From: LSCE01 sp050485425
GTDB taxonomy: Bacteria; Pseudomonadota; Gammaproteobacteria; Nitrococcales; Aquisalimonadaceae
Direction: 5' to 3'
Length of the DNA: 64,000 nucleotides
Assembly: GCA_050485425.1 (NCBI GenBank)
Contig: JBJHBJ010000002.1
Location: forward strand, 62,001-126,000
Part shown: piece after piece, positions 32,663-41,451 of the stretch
How positions within the stretch are numbered: position 1 is the first letter of the stretch
Layout: the number at the start of each line of letters is the position of its first letter
Notes under the pieces: generated by a model
What the model saw: the letters and a program-made list of their open reading frames with translations, nothing else
What the model was told of the DNA's origin: nothing
Database searches by the model: none
Translations under genes and position numbers: made by a program

Positions 32663-33550
32663 TCAGACCCTCTCGATATCTTCGCGGCCGAACATGCCGT
32701 GGGGGCGGAAGATGATGGTGAGCAGGATGATCAGCGATGTGACCACGTCGCGCGTGCCGCCACCCACCAGCGGGTCGACATAGCCGGGAATGACGCTGCC
32801 GAGGATGCCCACGATCAGGCCGCCGACCAGCACGCCGTAGATGCTGTCCAGCCCACCCAGGATGACCACCGCAACAGCCGGGAACAGCAGCATGGACAGT
32901 GTCCAGTCCACGCCCTGCACCGAGCCCCACAGGGCGCCGGCGGCGACCGCCGAGACGCCGGCGATACCCCAGGAGATGCCGATGGCCTTTTCCACCGAAA
33001 TGCCCACCGACCAGCTCGAAACGTGGTCGTCGGACACGGCGCGCAGCTTGGTGCCAAGCCGTGTCCGGAAAAACAGCAACGAGAGCACGATCATGGCGAC
33101 CGCGATGATGCCGCCGATCAGGTATTCGCGGTTGATGAACACGTCACCGACGATGATGGGCATCATGTCGATCCCCAGGCTGATCGGCTTCGGCGCGGCG
33201 CCGAGGAAGCCCGGGCCGAGGCCACGCAGGAAGATCTCCAGGCCCAGGGTCAGCATGACGATCATGATGATGGGCTGGCCGACCATCTTGCGCAGCAGTA
33301 GCCGCTCGGCCAGCAGGCCGAAGACGAACATCACCACCACGGCGATGGCGATGGAGGCGTACACCGGCAGGCCCATCATGCTGGTGAACATCCAGATCAC
33401 GTAGGCGCTGATCATCACCATGGCCCCCTGGGCCAGGTTGGGCACGCCGGCGGATTTGTAGATCAGCACGATGCCCAGCGCCACCAGGCTGTACATCAGA
33501 CCGGTCAGCGCGCCGTTGATCAGCAGTTCGAAGAAGTAGCTGAAATCCAT
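32663..33550 (-). CDS. Branched-chain-type ABC transporter permease (LivH type)
   Basis: This 295-residue membrane protein has about eight helices. The start FELLINGALTGLMYSLVALG and AGVPNLAQGAMVMISAY are typical of LivH, as are RAVSDDHVSSWSVGISVEKA (ATPase coupling loop, near residue 180) and VILGGLDSIYGVLVGGLIVG. It is separated by 2 bases from the upstream acyl-CoA synthetase and 4 from LivM. Confidence 0.94.
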   Translation of the reverse strand: MDFSYFFELLINGALTGLMYSLVALGIVLIYKSAGVPNLAQGAMVMISAYVIWMFTSMMGLPVYASIAIAVVVMFVFGLLAERLLLRKMVGQPIIMIVMLTLGLEIFLRGLGPGFLGAAPKPISLGIDMMPIIVGDVFINREYLIGGIIAVAMIVLSLLFFRTRLGTKLRAVSDDHVSSWSVGISVEKAIGISWGIAGVSAVAAGALWGSVQGVDWTLSMLLFPAVAVVILGGLDSIYGVLVGGLIVGILGSVIPGYVDPLVGGGTRDVVTSLIILLTIIFRPHGMFGREDIERV

Positions 33551-33552
33551 GA

Positions 33553-35520
33553 TCAGTTCCCCCCGCTCACGTCGGCCACGGCGAGTTGCCGTTTCAGCAC
33601 GCCGGATTCGCCGGTCTCGTAGGTGATGCGAGCCTCGTAGTGCACCGACTCGCTGCCGTCGTAGATCGCCTGGATGATCGGCGCATAGTTCTCGTCAATG
33701 ACGTTGCGGCGCAGCTTGCGGGTCCGGGTGACCTCGCCGTCGTCCGGGTCGAACTCCTTGTGCAGGTTGACGAAACGGCGGATCTTCAGCGCATCCGGCA
33801 GCACCTCGTTGACGTGGCGGACGACCCGGTTGATCAGCCGGTACACCTCCGGTTTCTGCGACAGATCGGCAAAGGAGGTGTAGGGCACGCCGTTCTCCTC
33901 GGCCCAGTGGCCCACCGCGCTGATGTCGATGGCCACCAGTGCCGCCAGATAATCGCGGTCCTTGCCGAGAATGCAGACGTCCTTGATGTACTGGCTGAAC
34001 TTCAGGCGGTTTTCCACGTAGGTGGGAATGAAGCGTTCGCCGCTGGCGGTGTAAACCACCTCGGAGACACGGCCCAGCACCACCACCTGGCCGTCATCCT
34101 CGACCTGTCCGGCATCGCCGGTGTGCAGCCAGCCGTCCTGCAGCGTTTCGGCAGTCGCGTCCGGTTTCTTGTAGTAGCCGTCGAAGACGTTGTCCCCGCG
34201 CATCAGGATTTCCCCTTCCTCGCTCAGCTTGATCTCGATGCCGGGGAACGGCTTGCCCACGGTGTGGAGCTTGATTGCATCGGGATCCTGGGCGGCGGCC
34301 AGGGCGCAGTTCTCGGTCTGGCCGTAGAACTGCCGCAGATTCAGCCCCAGCGCGCGGAAGAACAGGAAGACGTCCTCGCCGATGGCCTCGCCGGCCGTGT
34401 AGGGCCGCTTGACGCGGGCCAGGCCGAGCTGGTCCTTGATGGGGCCGTAGACCAGCACTTCTCCCAGCGCCCTCCGGAGCCGATCCAGCGGGCCGGGGTG
34501 TCCGCCCTCCAGCCGGCGGCGTTCCAGTTCCACCGCAAAAGGCATGAAGCGGTTGTAGAGCCAGCGTTTGAAGGGGGAGGATTCGTCGATGCCGACCTGG
34601 ATGCGGGTCAGCATGTTGGACCAGGCACGCGGCGAGCTGAAATACAGCGTCGGTGCAATTTCCCGCAAATCGTGCAGCGCGGTTTCCTGGCGCTCGGGGA
34701 TGTTCACCGAGAAGCGCAGGACCAGTGCGGCGCCGATGGAGAAGATAAAGTCGCCCACCCACGCCATCGGCAGGTAGGCCATGTGCACCTCGCCCTCGCG
34801 AAAGTACCCCGCCGCGGCTGCGTTGCGCACGCCGGAGAGGATGTGGCCGTGCTTCAGCGGAATGCCCTTGGGCGCCCCGGTTGTGCCGGAGGAATGGAGC
34901 AGCACGGCGACATCGTGCACCGTGGCCCGGGTCAGTAGTTCCCGCTCCAGCGCCGGTTCCTGCGCCAGGCGTTCCCGGCCGCGTTCGAGAATGTCGGCAA
35001 AGGCGATGACGCCGGGTGGTTCCTTGCCGGCAAGCCCACGGGGGTCGTCATAGATGACGTGTTCCAGCCCCTCGTAACCCTGCTCGCGGATACCCAGCAG
35101 CTTGTCGACCTGTTCCTGATCCTCGGCCAGCGCGAAGCGGATGTCCTCGCGCTGCATCTGGCCCATGATCTCTTCGGGGGTGGTGTCGGGGTAGGCAGGG
35201 GAGGGGACGGCGCGGAGCGCGATCGCGCCCAGCATGCCGAAGTACAGCATGGGCCGGTTGTCCCCCAGCACCAGGATGTTGTCCTCCGGCCTGACGCCGA
35301 GCGTCTCCAGGCCGGCGGCAAAGCGCAGCACGTGTTCCAGGTACGCGCGCCAGGTATATTCCTGCCAGATGCCGCGGTCCCGCTCGCGCATCGCCACTTC
35401 GTCAGCATGGTTGCGGGCATTGTCCGCCAGCAGGTTCAGCAGGTGATCGTCTGCCTTCCAGTGGGGATGCAGGGCGGCGGCTGCCGTTTCCGCCGAAGAC
35501 TGCTGTTCAGGCTGCATCAT
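33553..35520 (-). CDS. Long-chain-type acyl-CoA synthetase in the ABC importer operon
   Basis: This 655-residue AMP-binding enzyme has the FadD15-like layout: LLHSSGTTGAPKGIPLKHG near residue 225, GQTENCALAAAQDP near 395, DGWLHTGDAGQVEDDG near 450, and GRVSEVVYTASGERFIPTYV near 475. It should convert a free acid to acyl-CoA at the inner face of the membrane. The start (35520, or ATG 35517) overlaps the LivG gene by 14 bases, and LivH begins 2 bases after its stop, so transporter and ligase are translated together. Coupled uptake and activation is a reasonable inference. Confidence 0.92.
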   Translation of the reverse strand: MMQPEQQSSAETAAAALHPHWKADDHLLNLLADNARNHADEVAMRERDRGIWQEYTWRAYLEHVLRFAAGLETLGVRPEDNILVLGDNRPMLYFGMLGAIALRAVPSPAYPDTTPEEIMGQMQREDIRFALAEDQEQVDKLLGIREQGYEGLEHVIYDDPRGLAGKEPPGVIAFADILERGRERLAQEPALERELLTRATVHDVAVLLHSSGTTGAPKGIPLKHGHILSGVRNAAAAGYFREGEVHMAYLPMAWVGDFIFSIGAALVLRFSVNIPERQETALHDLREIAPTLYFSSPRAWSNMLTRIQVGIDESSPFKRWLYNRFMPFAVELERRRLEGGHPGPLDRLRRALGEVLVYGPIKDQLGLARVKRPYTAGEAIGEDVFLFFRALGLNLRQFYGQTENCALAAAQDPDAIKLHTVGKPFPGIEIKLSEEGEILMRGDNVFDGYYKKPDATAETLQDGWLHTGDAGQVEDDGQVVVLGRVSEVVYTASGERFIPTYVENRLKFSQYIKDVCILGKDRDYLAALVAIDISAVGHWAEENGVPYTSFADLSQKPEVYRLINRVVRHVNEVLPDALKIRRFVNLHKEFDPDDGEVTRTRKLRRNVIDENYAPIIQAIYDGSESVHYEARITYETGESGVLKRQLAVADVSGGN

Positions 35521-36307
35521 GACGTTTCCCGATGTAGGCTGCGACCACGGCCGGGTCGTTGATGGCTTCGCGGGCGGGTCCCTCGGCAATCTTCTCGCCG
35601 TTGTTCAGGACCAGCACGCGGTCGCAGATGGCGGTGACCACGTCCATGTGGTGCTCGATCAGCAATACCGTGAGGTCCAGCGCCTCCTGTGCGTCCAGGA
35701 TGAAACGCACCATGTATTCCTTCTCTTCCTGGTTCATGCCCGCCATGGGCTCGTCAAGAATCAGGAATTTCGGTTCCGCGCAAAGCGCCCGGGCGAGTTC
35801 CACGCGCTTCTGCATGCCCAGCGGTATCACGTCCACGGGCTCGTCCCGCACGCTTTCAAGCTGGAGCAGGTCGATGATTTCCTCGGCCTTCTCCCGGTGC
35901 GCGATCTCCTCCTTTTGCGCCCACCACCAGTAGAACAGCGAGGCGAGGGCACTTGGACGCATAAAGATGTGTCGGCCCAGCAGGATGTTCTCCAGCACGC
36001 TCATGCCGCGGAAAAGCGCCACGTTCTGGAAGGTACGGGCGATGCCCTGCATGGCGACCCGGTGGGGTTTCTGGTGGTTGATGGGCGTGCCGAGAAAGCG
36101 GATCTCGCCCTGTTGCGGCGGATAGAACCCGGTAACCGCATTCACCAGCGTGGTCTTGCCGGAGCCGTTCGGTCCCACCAGGCCGAAGATCTCGCCCTGA
36201 CGGATGGAAATGGAGATGCTTTTCAGCGCCTGCAGTCCGCCGAACCAGCGGCTGACGTTATCGCAGACGAGAACCTGCTCTCCAGCGGCAGCATGCTGAT
36301 CGGACAT
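35507..36307 (-). CDS. Branched-chain-type ABC transporter ATP-binding protein (LivG type)
   Basis: This 266-residue ATPase is the first gene of the importer operon. It has Walker A LVGPNGSGKTTLV (near residue 37), the LivG-type signature IPLGMQKRVELARALC (near 160) and Walker B FLILDEPMAGMNQEE. The upstream region has two LiuR-like palindromes, so the whole operon is probably under that regulator. The start at 36307 is supported by gggagctgag upstream. Confidence 0.93.
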   Translation of the reverse strand: MSDQHAAAGEQVLVCDNVSRWFGGLQALKSISISIRQGEIFGLVGPNGSGKTTLVNAVTGFYPPQQGEIRFLGTPINHQKPHRVAMQGIARTFQNVALFRGMSVLENILLGRHIFMRPSALASLFYWWWAQKEEIAHREKAEEIIDLLQLESVRDEPVDVIPLGMQKRVELARALCAEPKFLILDEPMAGMNQEEKEYMVRFILDAQEALDLTVLLIEHHMDVVTAICDRVLVLNNGEKIAEGPAREAINDPAVVAAYIGKRHDAA

Positions 36308-36404
36308 GACGTCTCAGCTCCCTTGTCGCTGACTTCATTATTCCGGCGTTCCATTGCAGAACACCGCTCCTCCGTAATCCGGCGGCGGGGCGCACTTAAT
36401 TTTA

Positions 36405-36418
36405 CGCTTACGTAAACG
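36405..36418. promoter_or_regulatory. LiuR-like site cgcttacgtaaacg
   Basis: It differs at one position from the perfect palindrome at 28805-28818. It lies about 100 bases upstream of the LivG start. Confidence 0.7.
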
Positions 36419-36490
36419 TCATTCTAGGAGTCAACAAAACCCACCCGCCTGTCGGGTCGTGCGAACAGCGCTGTTCCAGAATCTATCTGT

Positions 36491-36504
36491 CGTTTACGTA
36501 AGCG
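36491..36504. promoter_or_regulatory. LiuR-like site cgtttacgtaagcg
   Basis: It differs at one position from the site at 28805-28818, in the other half-site from the difference at 36405. Thus it is the exact inverse of that site: cgcttacgtaaacg reads the same on the opposite strand. Confidence 0.7.
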
Positions 36505-36651
36505 TCAATAATCATCGTTGTTGCAATGCGACAGTTTCAGGCGTCGCTGATCCGTTGCTGCTGCTCGCGAATTGCGCAGCGTGTCTCATGACGGAACCGG
36601 CGTTGTGGGGTAATCTGCCGCTTCCGATCCAATAACACGGACAAATTCAGA

Positions 36652-37134
36652 ATGAGAAACGGACTGTGGTGCATGTTGATGGTGGGGGCGATTGCGGTGC
36701 AATCGCAGGTGCTGGCCGCTGAGCCCCAGTGGCGTTCCGATCCTCGCTATGGAACGGTCACGCTGCAGGGCGGGTTTTCCCCCGACCCTCATACGGTGGA
36801 AGTGCGGGCAGGGGGTAACCTGCAGGTGGATTCCCGGCTGGCGCCCGACTGTGCCGGCAGTGTGGCAGCCGACCGGCCGGATGTGGATCTGAATTTCGAG
36901 CCGGGAACCATGGCATTGTTCATCTACGTGAGCAGCAAGGTCGACACCTCCCTGGTGATCTACGGCCCCGACCGGCGCTGGTACTGCAACGATGATTTCA
37001 TGGGCGAGGATCCGATGGTGGTGTTTCATAACCCGCCGGCCGGGAACTACAACATCTGGGTCGGCACCTGGGACTCGGACGACCTCGGCGCCGAGGCCAT
37101 GGTGCATATCTCCGAGTTGAACCCGGCGCGTTGA
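36652..37134 (+). CDS. Secreted beta-rich protein of unknown function
   Basis: This 160-residue protein has a signal peptide (LWCMLMVGAIAVQSQVLA) and a mature domain with GTVTLQGGFSPDPHTVEVRA, a Cys pair (PDCAGSV, WYCNDDF) and NIWVGTWDSDD near the C-terminus. I recall similar periplasmic proteins that databases sometimes label 'peptidase S1', but no catalytic triad is visible here. The design (LVIYGPDRRWYCNDD, then PPAGNYNIWVGT) resembles pre-peptidase C-terminal beta-sandwich domains. The function is unknown. Confidence 0.75.
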   Translation: MRNGLWCMLMVGAIAVQSQVLAAEPQWRSDPRYGTVTLQGGFSPDPHTVEVRAGGNLQVDSRLAPDCAGSVAADRPDVDLNFEPGTMALFIYVSSKVDTSLVIYGPDRRWYCNDDFMGEDPMVVFHNPPAGNYNIWVGTWDSDDLGAEAMVHISELNPAR

Positions 37135-37284
37135 CGCCTCGGTGAGCGTCGCGAGGCCTGCAGCGCCGTGTGCGCTGCGGCCACCCTCTGCCTCTGCTGG
37201 CCGCTCGTGCTATTGTAATGCGGCCGGCCCGGCCGGCGCCCCGTATGGCCGAATTCACCTTCCTGAACAACGCGAGGCGTCCCG

Positions 37285-37899
37285 ATGAGCGATGAGCGCA
37301 AGCCCATGACACCATCCGAAGCCCGAGCCTACGAGGCCCCCATAAGGCGTCAGATGTGGGCAGGTCTGGCGGTGGGGGCAACGGTGATCGTATTGCTGAT
37401 CATCCTGGTCATGGAAGCGCGCTATCGCGGTGCGTTGACCGAGCCGCGGAGCAGCCAGGCAATGGACCAGAGGCTGCAGGCCGTTGTGACCGAAATGAGC
37501 CCTCTGCCGGAGCCGATACACCGTATCCAGGTGCTGACGCGGGGAGTGCGGGAAGATGAACCGGCGTACGAAGTCCGTTTTTTCAGTCCCGAGGGTGACA
37601 AGATCTATCAACTGGCGCGTAGCGCCGACACGATGATGCTCATCCCCTACGGTCCGCGCGAGGGCAGCGCCATCAATTTCGAGGTGGAACTGACGCTGAG
37701 CGAGCAGGGCGAGGTGCGGGGGAGCTATCTGCAGGACCGCGGCCTGGATGTGGATTCCTACCAGGCCGTGCTGACCAGCCTGGTCCGGCAGACCCTGATG
37801 GCCTTCCATGCACACACCGGCTTCCCCATGCGGATGCACCGTGGCGTTGAGCCGGATCGTGCGGAAATCCGCCAGGGCTGGGAAGCAGTGATCGACTGA
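37285..37899 (+). CDS. Single-pass membrane protein of unknown function
   Basis: This 204-residue protein has a cytosolic leader of about 24 residues, one membrane helix (MWAGLAVGATVIVLLIILVM) and a periplasmic domain of about 155 residues with the sequence YEVRFFSPEGDKIYQLAR and a region ending PMRMHRGVEPDRAEIRQGW. No enzyme motif or Cys is seen. I do not recognise the family. It precedes the YdgA-like gene by 55 bases and may be expressed with it. Confidence 0.7.
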   Translation: MSDERKPMTPSEARAYEAPIRRQMWAGLAVGATVIVLLIILVMEARYRGALTEPRSSQAMDQRLQAVVTEMSPLPEPIHRIQVLTRGVREDEPAYEVRFFSPEGDKIYQLARSADTMMLIPYGPREGSAINFEVELTLSEQGEVRGSYLQDRGLDVDSYQAVLTSLVRQTLMAFHAHTGFPMRMHRGVEPDRAEIRQGWEAVID

Positions 37900-37954
37900 A
37901 AGCCGGGCCATTCCGGCATATTCATGCATTATCCAGAAAAGGAGATTCCGAACA

Positions 37955-39667
37955 GTGACTCAACAGGGAAAGCGGTCGGGCCGCCTGCCGGTGGTTCTTG
38001 TGGTGCTGGCGTGTGTGATTGCCCTCGTTCTTGCCTCGCCGTACTGGTTTGGCCGCCAGGCCGAGCAGGGGCATGCGCAGTACGCACAGGAAATCCAGGC
38101 GTTCCCGTACCTGCAGGTGAGCAATTATCGCTATGAACGAGGCTATCTTGCCTCCGAGGCGCGCTACGAGCTGCTGCTGAGTGACATGGCAGGCCAACTG
38201 CTGGATGTGCTCGCGGACGCATTTGAACTGGACGATGAGCCGCTGCGCATCCACGTGGTGGAGCGTCTCCGACATGGCCCGGTGCCCGGCGGCGATACGC
38301 TGTTCGCCGCCGCCGCCGTTGATGGGGAACTCTGGGTGGAAGGCAGCCTCACCACCGATGTGCTCCGTTTCGAGGGGGACATCCCTCGCCAGAACTACAC
38401 CGCAAACGTGGGTTTCGACGGCCTGGTCCAGGGGAGTTGGGGGCCGGTGCTGCTGGACCTGGTCAGCGGCCCGGTATTGCTGCGCGAGAAATGGGATGCA
38501 CGGTACCGGCTGGAGCAACTCGGTGGTGAGTTCACCCATGATCTGGGCAGTGGGCGATTCCACTCGACCGCGCGGATGGGCACCATCCGTTTCGAGGATC
38601 CGGACGGGGTGACCACATCCGAGGAATCCACCACGGAAATGGCCGGCCAGTTCGTCAATGGCCGCATGGGGTGGTTGAAGCTGGAGACCGTTGATCCGCT
38701 GACCGTGATCGAGCAGCACAATAGCAACGGCATGCTCCACATGGAGCTGGAAGACCAGCGCACCGAGCTGTCGGTGGATTTCGACTCCCAGGGCCGCTTG
38801 CAGGCGCTGAACGGTACGTGGGCACTGGGCGGTCTGCGCGCCGAGGATCCGGAGGAAGCGCTGGACGGTGACGGCATCGCCGTGGTGTTCAACGCCCAGC
38901 GGGAAGGCGAATTCGCCTGGTACGGCGGGCTGCGCAGCGCGATGGATCGGCTGGCGATGGCGCAGAACGGTGAAACCGTGCTCGGCGCTCGCGACCTGGC
39001 CATGGGGCTCCACTTGCAACCGGCCAGCGCCGATATGTTCCAGCTCCGGTTCGAACTGGCCGGCGAAGACCTGCAGAGCGAAGGTCTGGACCCGATCGGC
39101 CTGGAAGTGCAGATGCAACTGGGAGAGCTGCGCCGTGCCGGCTACGAGGATCTCTGGCGGTTGCTCTACCAGCTTGGATATGAGCTCCGACTGGATGACC
39201 CATCCATGCCACCGGGCATCATGATGGCGATGAGCCAGGCGGCGTTGGAGATGGTTGGCGAGCGTCCGCATCTGCTGGTGGAGCCGGTCCGCTTCCGGCA
39301 CGGCGATGCCAGCTCCGAACTGGCGATGGAGGCCCGTGTGCAATTGATGGGCATGATGATGTTTGGCGTGCCCGGGCTGCTGCAGCCGGGCAACGAGCTG
39401 CGGTTCTCGGCCGATGTGGCCTCGGAGCTGGTGCGCTCCGGCGTGCAGGAGTACCTCCGGCAGCAGGCCGCCGATTCAGGCTCGGAGCTGTCGCCCGAGG
39501 AGTTGCGGGAACTGGCCGACGAACTCATCCGCTCGGAAGTCCAGCCGGTACTGGAGCAGGGTCTGCTCCGTTTCGAGGACGGACGCTATCGGATGTCGAT
39601 GGAGCTGGAGGACGGCCGTCTCCTGCTCAACGGTGAACCCGCCGACTGGTTGCTGGACAGTTTCTGA
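37955..39667 (+). CDS. YdgA-family (DUF945) envelope protein
   Basis: This 570-residue protein has an N-terminal membrane anchor (VVLVVLACVIALVLASPYWFG) followed by the DUF945 opening GRQAEQGHAQYAQEIQ and ISN-like VSNYRYERGYLASEARYEL. The rest is a long beta-rich periplasmic domain, resembling AsmA-type lipid-transfer or scaffold proteins, with a helical, acidic segment near residues 475-525. E. coli YdgA is a membrane protein of unclear role. The start is a GTG at 37955 with aaaggag upstream. A terminator follows. Confidence 0.85.
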   Translation: MTQQGKRSGRLPVVLVVLACVIALVLASPYWFGRQAEQGHAQYAQEIQAFPYLQVSNYRYERGYLASEARYELLLSDMAGQLLDVLADAFELDDEPLRIHVVERLRHGPVPGGDTLFAAAAVDGELWVEGSLTTDVLRFEGDIPRQNYTANVGFDGLVQGSWGPVLLDLVSGPVLLREKWDARYRLEQLGGEFTHDLGSGRFHSTARMGTIRFEDPDGVTTSEESTTEMAGQFVNGRMGWLKLETVDPLTVIEQHNSNGMLHMELEDQRTELSVDFDSQGRLQALNGTWALGGLRAEDPEEALDGDGIAVVFNAQREGEFAWYGGLRSAMDRLAMAQNGETVLGARDLAMGLHLQPASADMFQLRFELAGEDLQSEGLDPIGLEVQMQLGELRRAGYEDLWRLLYQLGYELRLDDPSMPPGIMMAMSQAALEMVGERPHLLVEPVRFRHGDASSELAMEARVQLMGMMMFGVPGLLQPGNELRFSADVASELVRSGVQEYLRQQAADSGSELSPEELRELADELIRSEVQPVLEQGLLRFEDGRYRMSMELEDGRLLLNGEPADWLLDSF

Positions 39668-39680
39668 GACTGAGAGACTG

Positions 39681-39718
39681 AACGCAGGTGGACGCGTCCC
39701 GCGTCCGCCTGCGTTGTT
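39681..39718 (+). terminator. Rho-independent terminator after the YdgA-family gene
   Basis: aacgcaggtggacgcg pairs with cgcgtccgcctgcgtt (16 bp with one T-G pair) across a tcc loop, followed by gttat. The tight loop and strong stem support termination; the T run is short. Confidence 0.8.
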
Positions 39719-39753
39719 ATCGAACCCTTGTTCAATGGAAGGCAGTCAACGCG

Positions 39754-41439
39754 ATGAGTACACGGGATGCTGCTGCGGGCAGCAATTTCATCCGACAGAT
39801 CGTTGAGGACGACCTGGCGCAGGGCAGGAACGGCGGCCGCGTCGCCACGCGATTCCCGCCGGAGCCCAACGGCTACCTGCATCTGGGGCACGCCAAGTCC
39901 ATCTGCCTGAACTTCGGCATCGCCCGCGACTACCAGGGAACCTGCAACCTCCGGTTCGATGACACCAACCCCGAGAAGGAGAACATCGAGTTCATCGAGT
40001 CGATCAAGGCGGATGTCCGCTGGCTGGGCTTCGAGTGGACCAATCTGTACTACGCGTCGGACTACTTCGAGCAGCTCTATCAGTACGCTGAAGCGCTGAT
40101 CAGGGCCGGCAAGGCCTATGTCTGCGATCTGAATGCCGAGCAGATGCGCGAATACCGCGGCACGCTGACCGAGCCGGGCCGCAACAGCCCATACCGCGAT
40201 CGTTCCGTGGAAGAGAACCTGGACCTGTTCCGTCGCATGCGCGCCGGCGAGTTCGACGACGGCGAACGGGTGTTGCGCGCGAAGATCGACATGGCATCGC
40301 CGAACATCAACCTGCGTGATCCGACCCTGTATCGCATTCGCCGCGGTGCCGTGCACCACCAGACCGGCGAAGCCTGGCCCATCTACCCCATGTACGACTA
40401 CACGCACACGCTGTCCGACGCGCTGGAAGGCATTACCCATTCGCTGTGCACACTGGAGTTCGAGGATCACCGGCCGCTGTACAACTGGTTTCTGGAGAAC
40501 CTGGACGTGCCCGCCCAGCCCCGGCAGTACGAGTTCGGTCGGCTGAACCTCGAATTCACCGTGCTCAGCAAGAGGAAACTCACCGAGTTGGTCACGGAAG
40601 GGCATGTGCGGGGGTGGGACGACCCCCGCATGCCGACTCTGGCAGGGATTCGCCGGCGCGGTTTTCCACCGGCGGCGTTGCGCGACTTCTGCGCCCGCAT
40701 CGGCGTGACCAAATCCGACGGCATGGTGGAAATGGCCATGCTGGAAAACTCCGTGCGGGAAAGCCTGGATGTCTCCGCGCCCCGCGCCATGGCCGTGCTG
40801 CGTCCGCTGAAGGTGATCATCGAGAATTACCCCGAGGACCGGGTGGAAGCGATGTCCGCGGCCAATCATCCCAAGGACGAAAGCATGGGCGCGCGGCAGC
40901 TCCCGTTCACGCGGGAGTTGTACATCGACCACGCCGATTTCATGGAGGTCGCACCGAACAAGAAGTACAAGCGCCTGGCGCTGGATGGGGAAGTCCGGCT
41001 GCGCAACGCCTATGTCATTCATTGCCACAAGGCGGTGAAGGGCGCTGCGGGCGAGGTGGTGGAACTGCGTTGCACCTATGACGCGGCCACGCTGGGAGCG
41101 AACCCGGAAGGGCGCAAGGTGAAAGGTGTCATCCACTGGGTGTCGGCGAGCCACGGCGTGCCGGCGGAGATCCGTCTGTACGATCGTCTTTTCAACACCC
41201 CGAACCCCGGCGTGGACAAGGGACGCGACTGGCGGGAGGACCTGAATCCGGAATCGCTGGTGGTGGTGCACGGTGTGGTCGAGCCATCGCTGACGGATGT
41301 GGCGGCGCCCGCCGTGTTCCAGTTCGAACGGGAAGGCTACTTCTGCGTGGATTCCCGTGACAGCCGTCCCGGCCAGCTGGTTTTCAACCGGACTATCACG
41401 CTGCGGGATACCTGGGCCAAGATCGCCAGCCAGAGCTGA
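39754..41439 (+). CDS. glnS: Glutamine--tRNA ligase
   Basis: GlnS charges tRNA-Gln with glutamine. The 561-residue class I synthetase has the HIGH motif as RFPPEPNGYLHLGHAKS (near residue 35), TNPEKENIEFIESIK (near 75), and the KMSKS equivalent VLSKRKLTELV (near 270). The C-terminal anticodon-binding beta-barrels are intact to the end. The ATG at 39754 is preferred to one 66 bases upstream because that one falls in the terminator loop region. It ends 12 bases from the end of the opposing kinase gene. GlnS is typical of Gammaproteobacteria. Confidence 0.97.
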   Translation: MSTRDAAAGSNFIRQIVEDDLAQGRNGGRVATRFPPEPNGYLHLGHAKSICLNFGIARDYQGTCNLRFDDTNPEKENIEFIESIKADVRWLGFEWTNLYYASDYFEQLYQYAEALIRAGKAYVCDLNAEQMREYRGTLTEPGRNSPYRDRSVEENLDLFRRMRAGEFDDGERVLRAKIDMASPNINLRDPTLYRIRRGAVHHQTGEAWPIYPMYDYTHTLSDALEGITHSLCTLEFEDHRPLYNWFLENLDVPAQPRQYEFGRLNLEFTVLSKRKLTELVTEGHVRGWDDPRMPTLAGIRRRGFPPAALRDFCARIGVTKSDGMVEMAMLENSVRESLDVSAPRAMAVLRPLKVIIENYPEDRVEAMSAANHPKDESMGARQLPFTRELYIDHADFMEVAPNKKYKRLALDGEVRLRNAYVIHCHKAVKGAAGEVVELRCTYDAATLGANPEGRKVKGVIHWVSASHGVPAEIRLYDRLFNTPNPGVDKGRDWREDLNPESLVVVHGVVEPSLTDVAAPAVFQFEREGYFCVDSRDSRPGQLVFNRTITLRDTWAKIASQS

Positions 41440-41451
41440 GACCGGCACGGA

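Larger units (their letters stand above)
36308..36651. promoter_or_regulatory. Divergent promoter region of the importer operon
   Basis: This 344-base gap separates the importer operon (leftward) from a secreted-protein gene (rightward). It is AT-richer than its surroundings and contains two LiuR-like sites, 86 bases apart centre to centre. No gene is visible. Promoters for both directions must lie here but cannot be fixed by eye. Confidence 0.6.

Noticed and set aside
39586..41448. 620-codon minus-strand frame opposite glnS
   Set aside because: It is entirely antisense to a certain synthetase gene and shows no protein family features.
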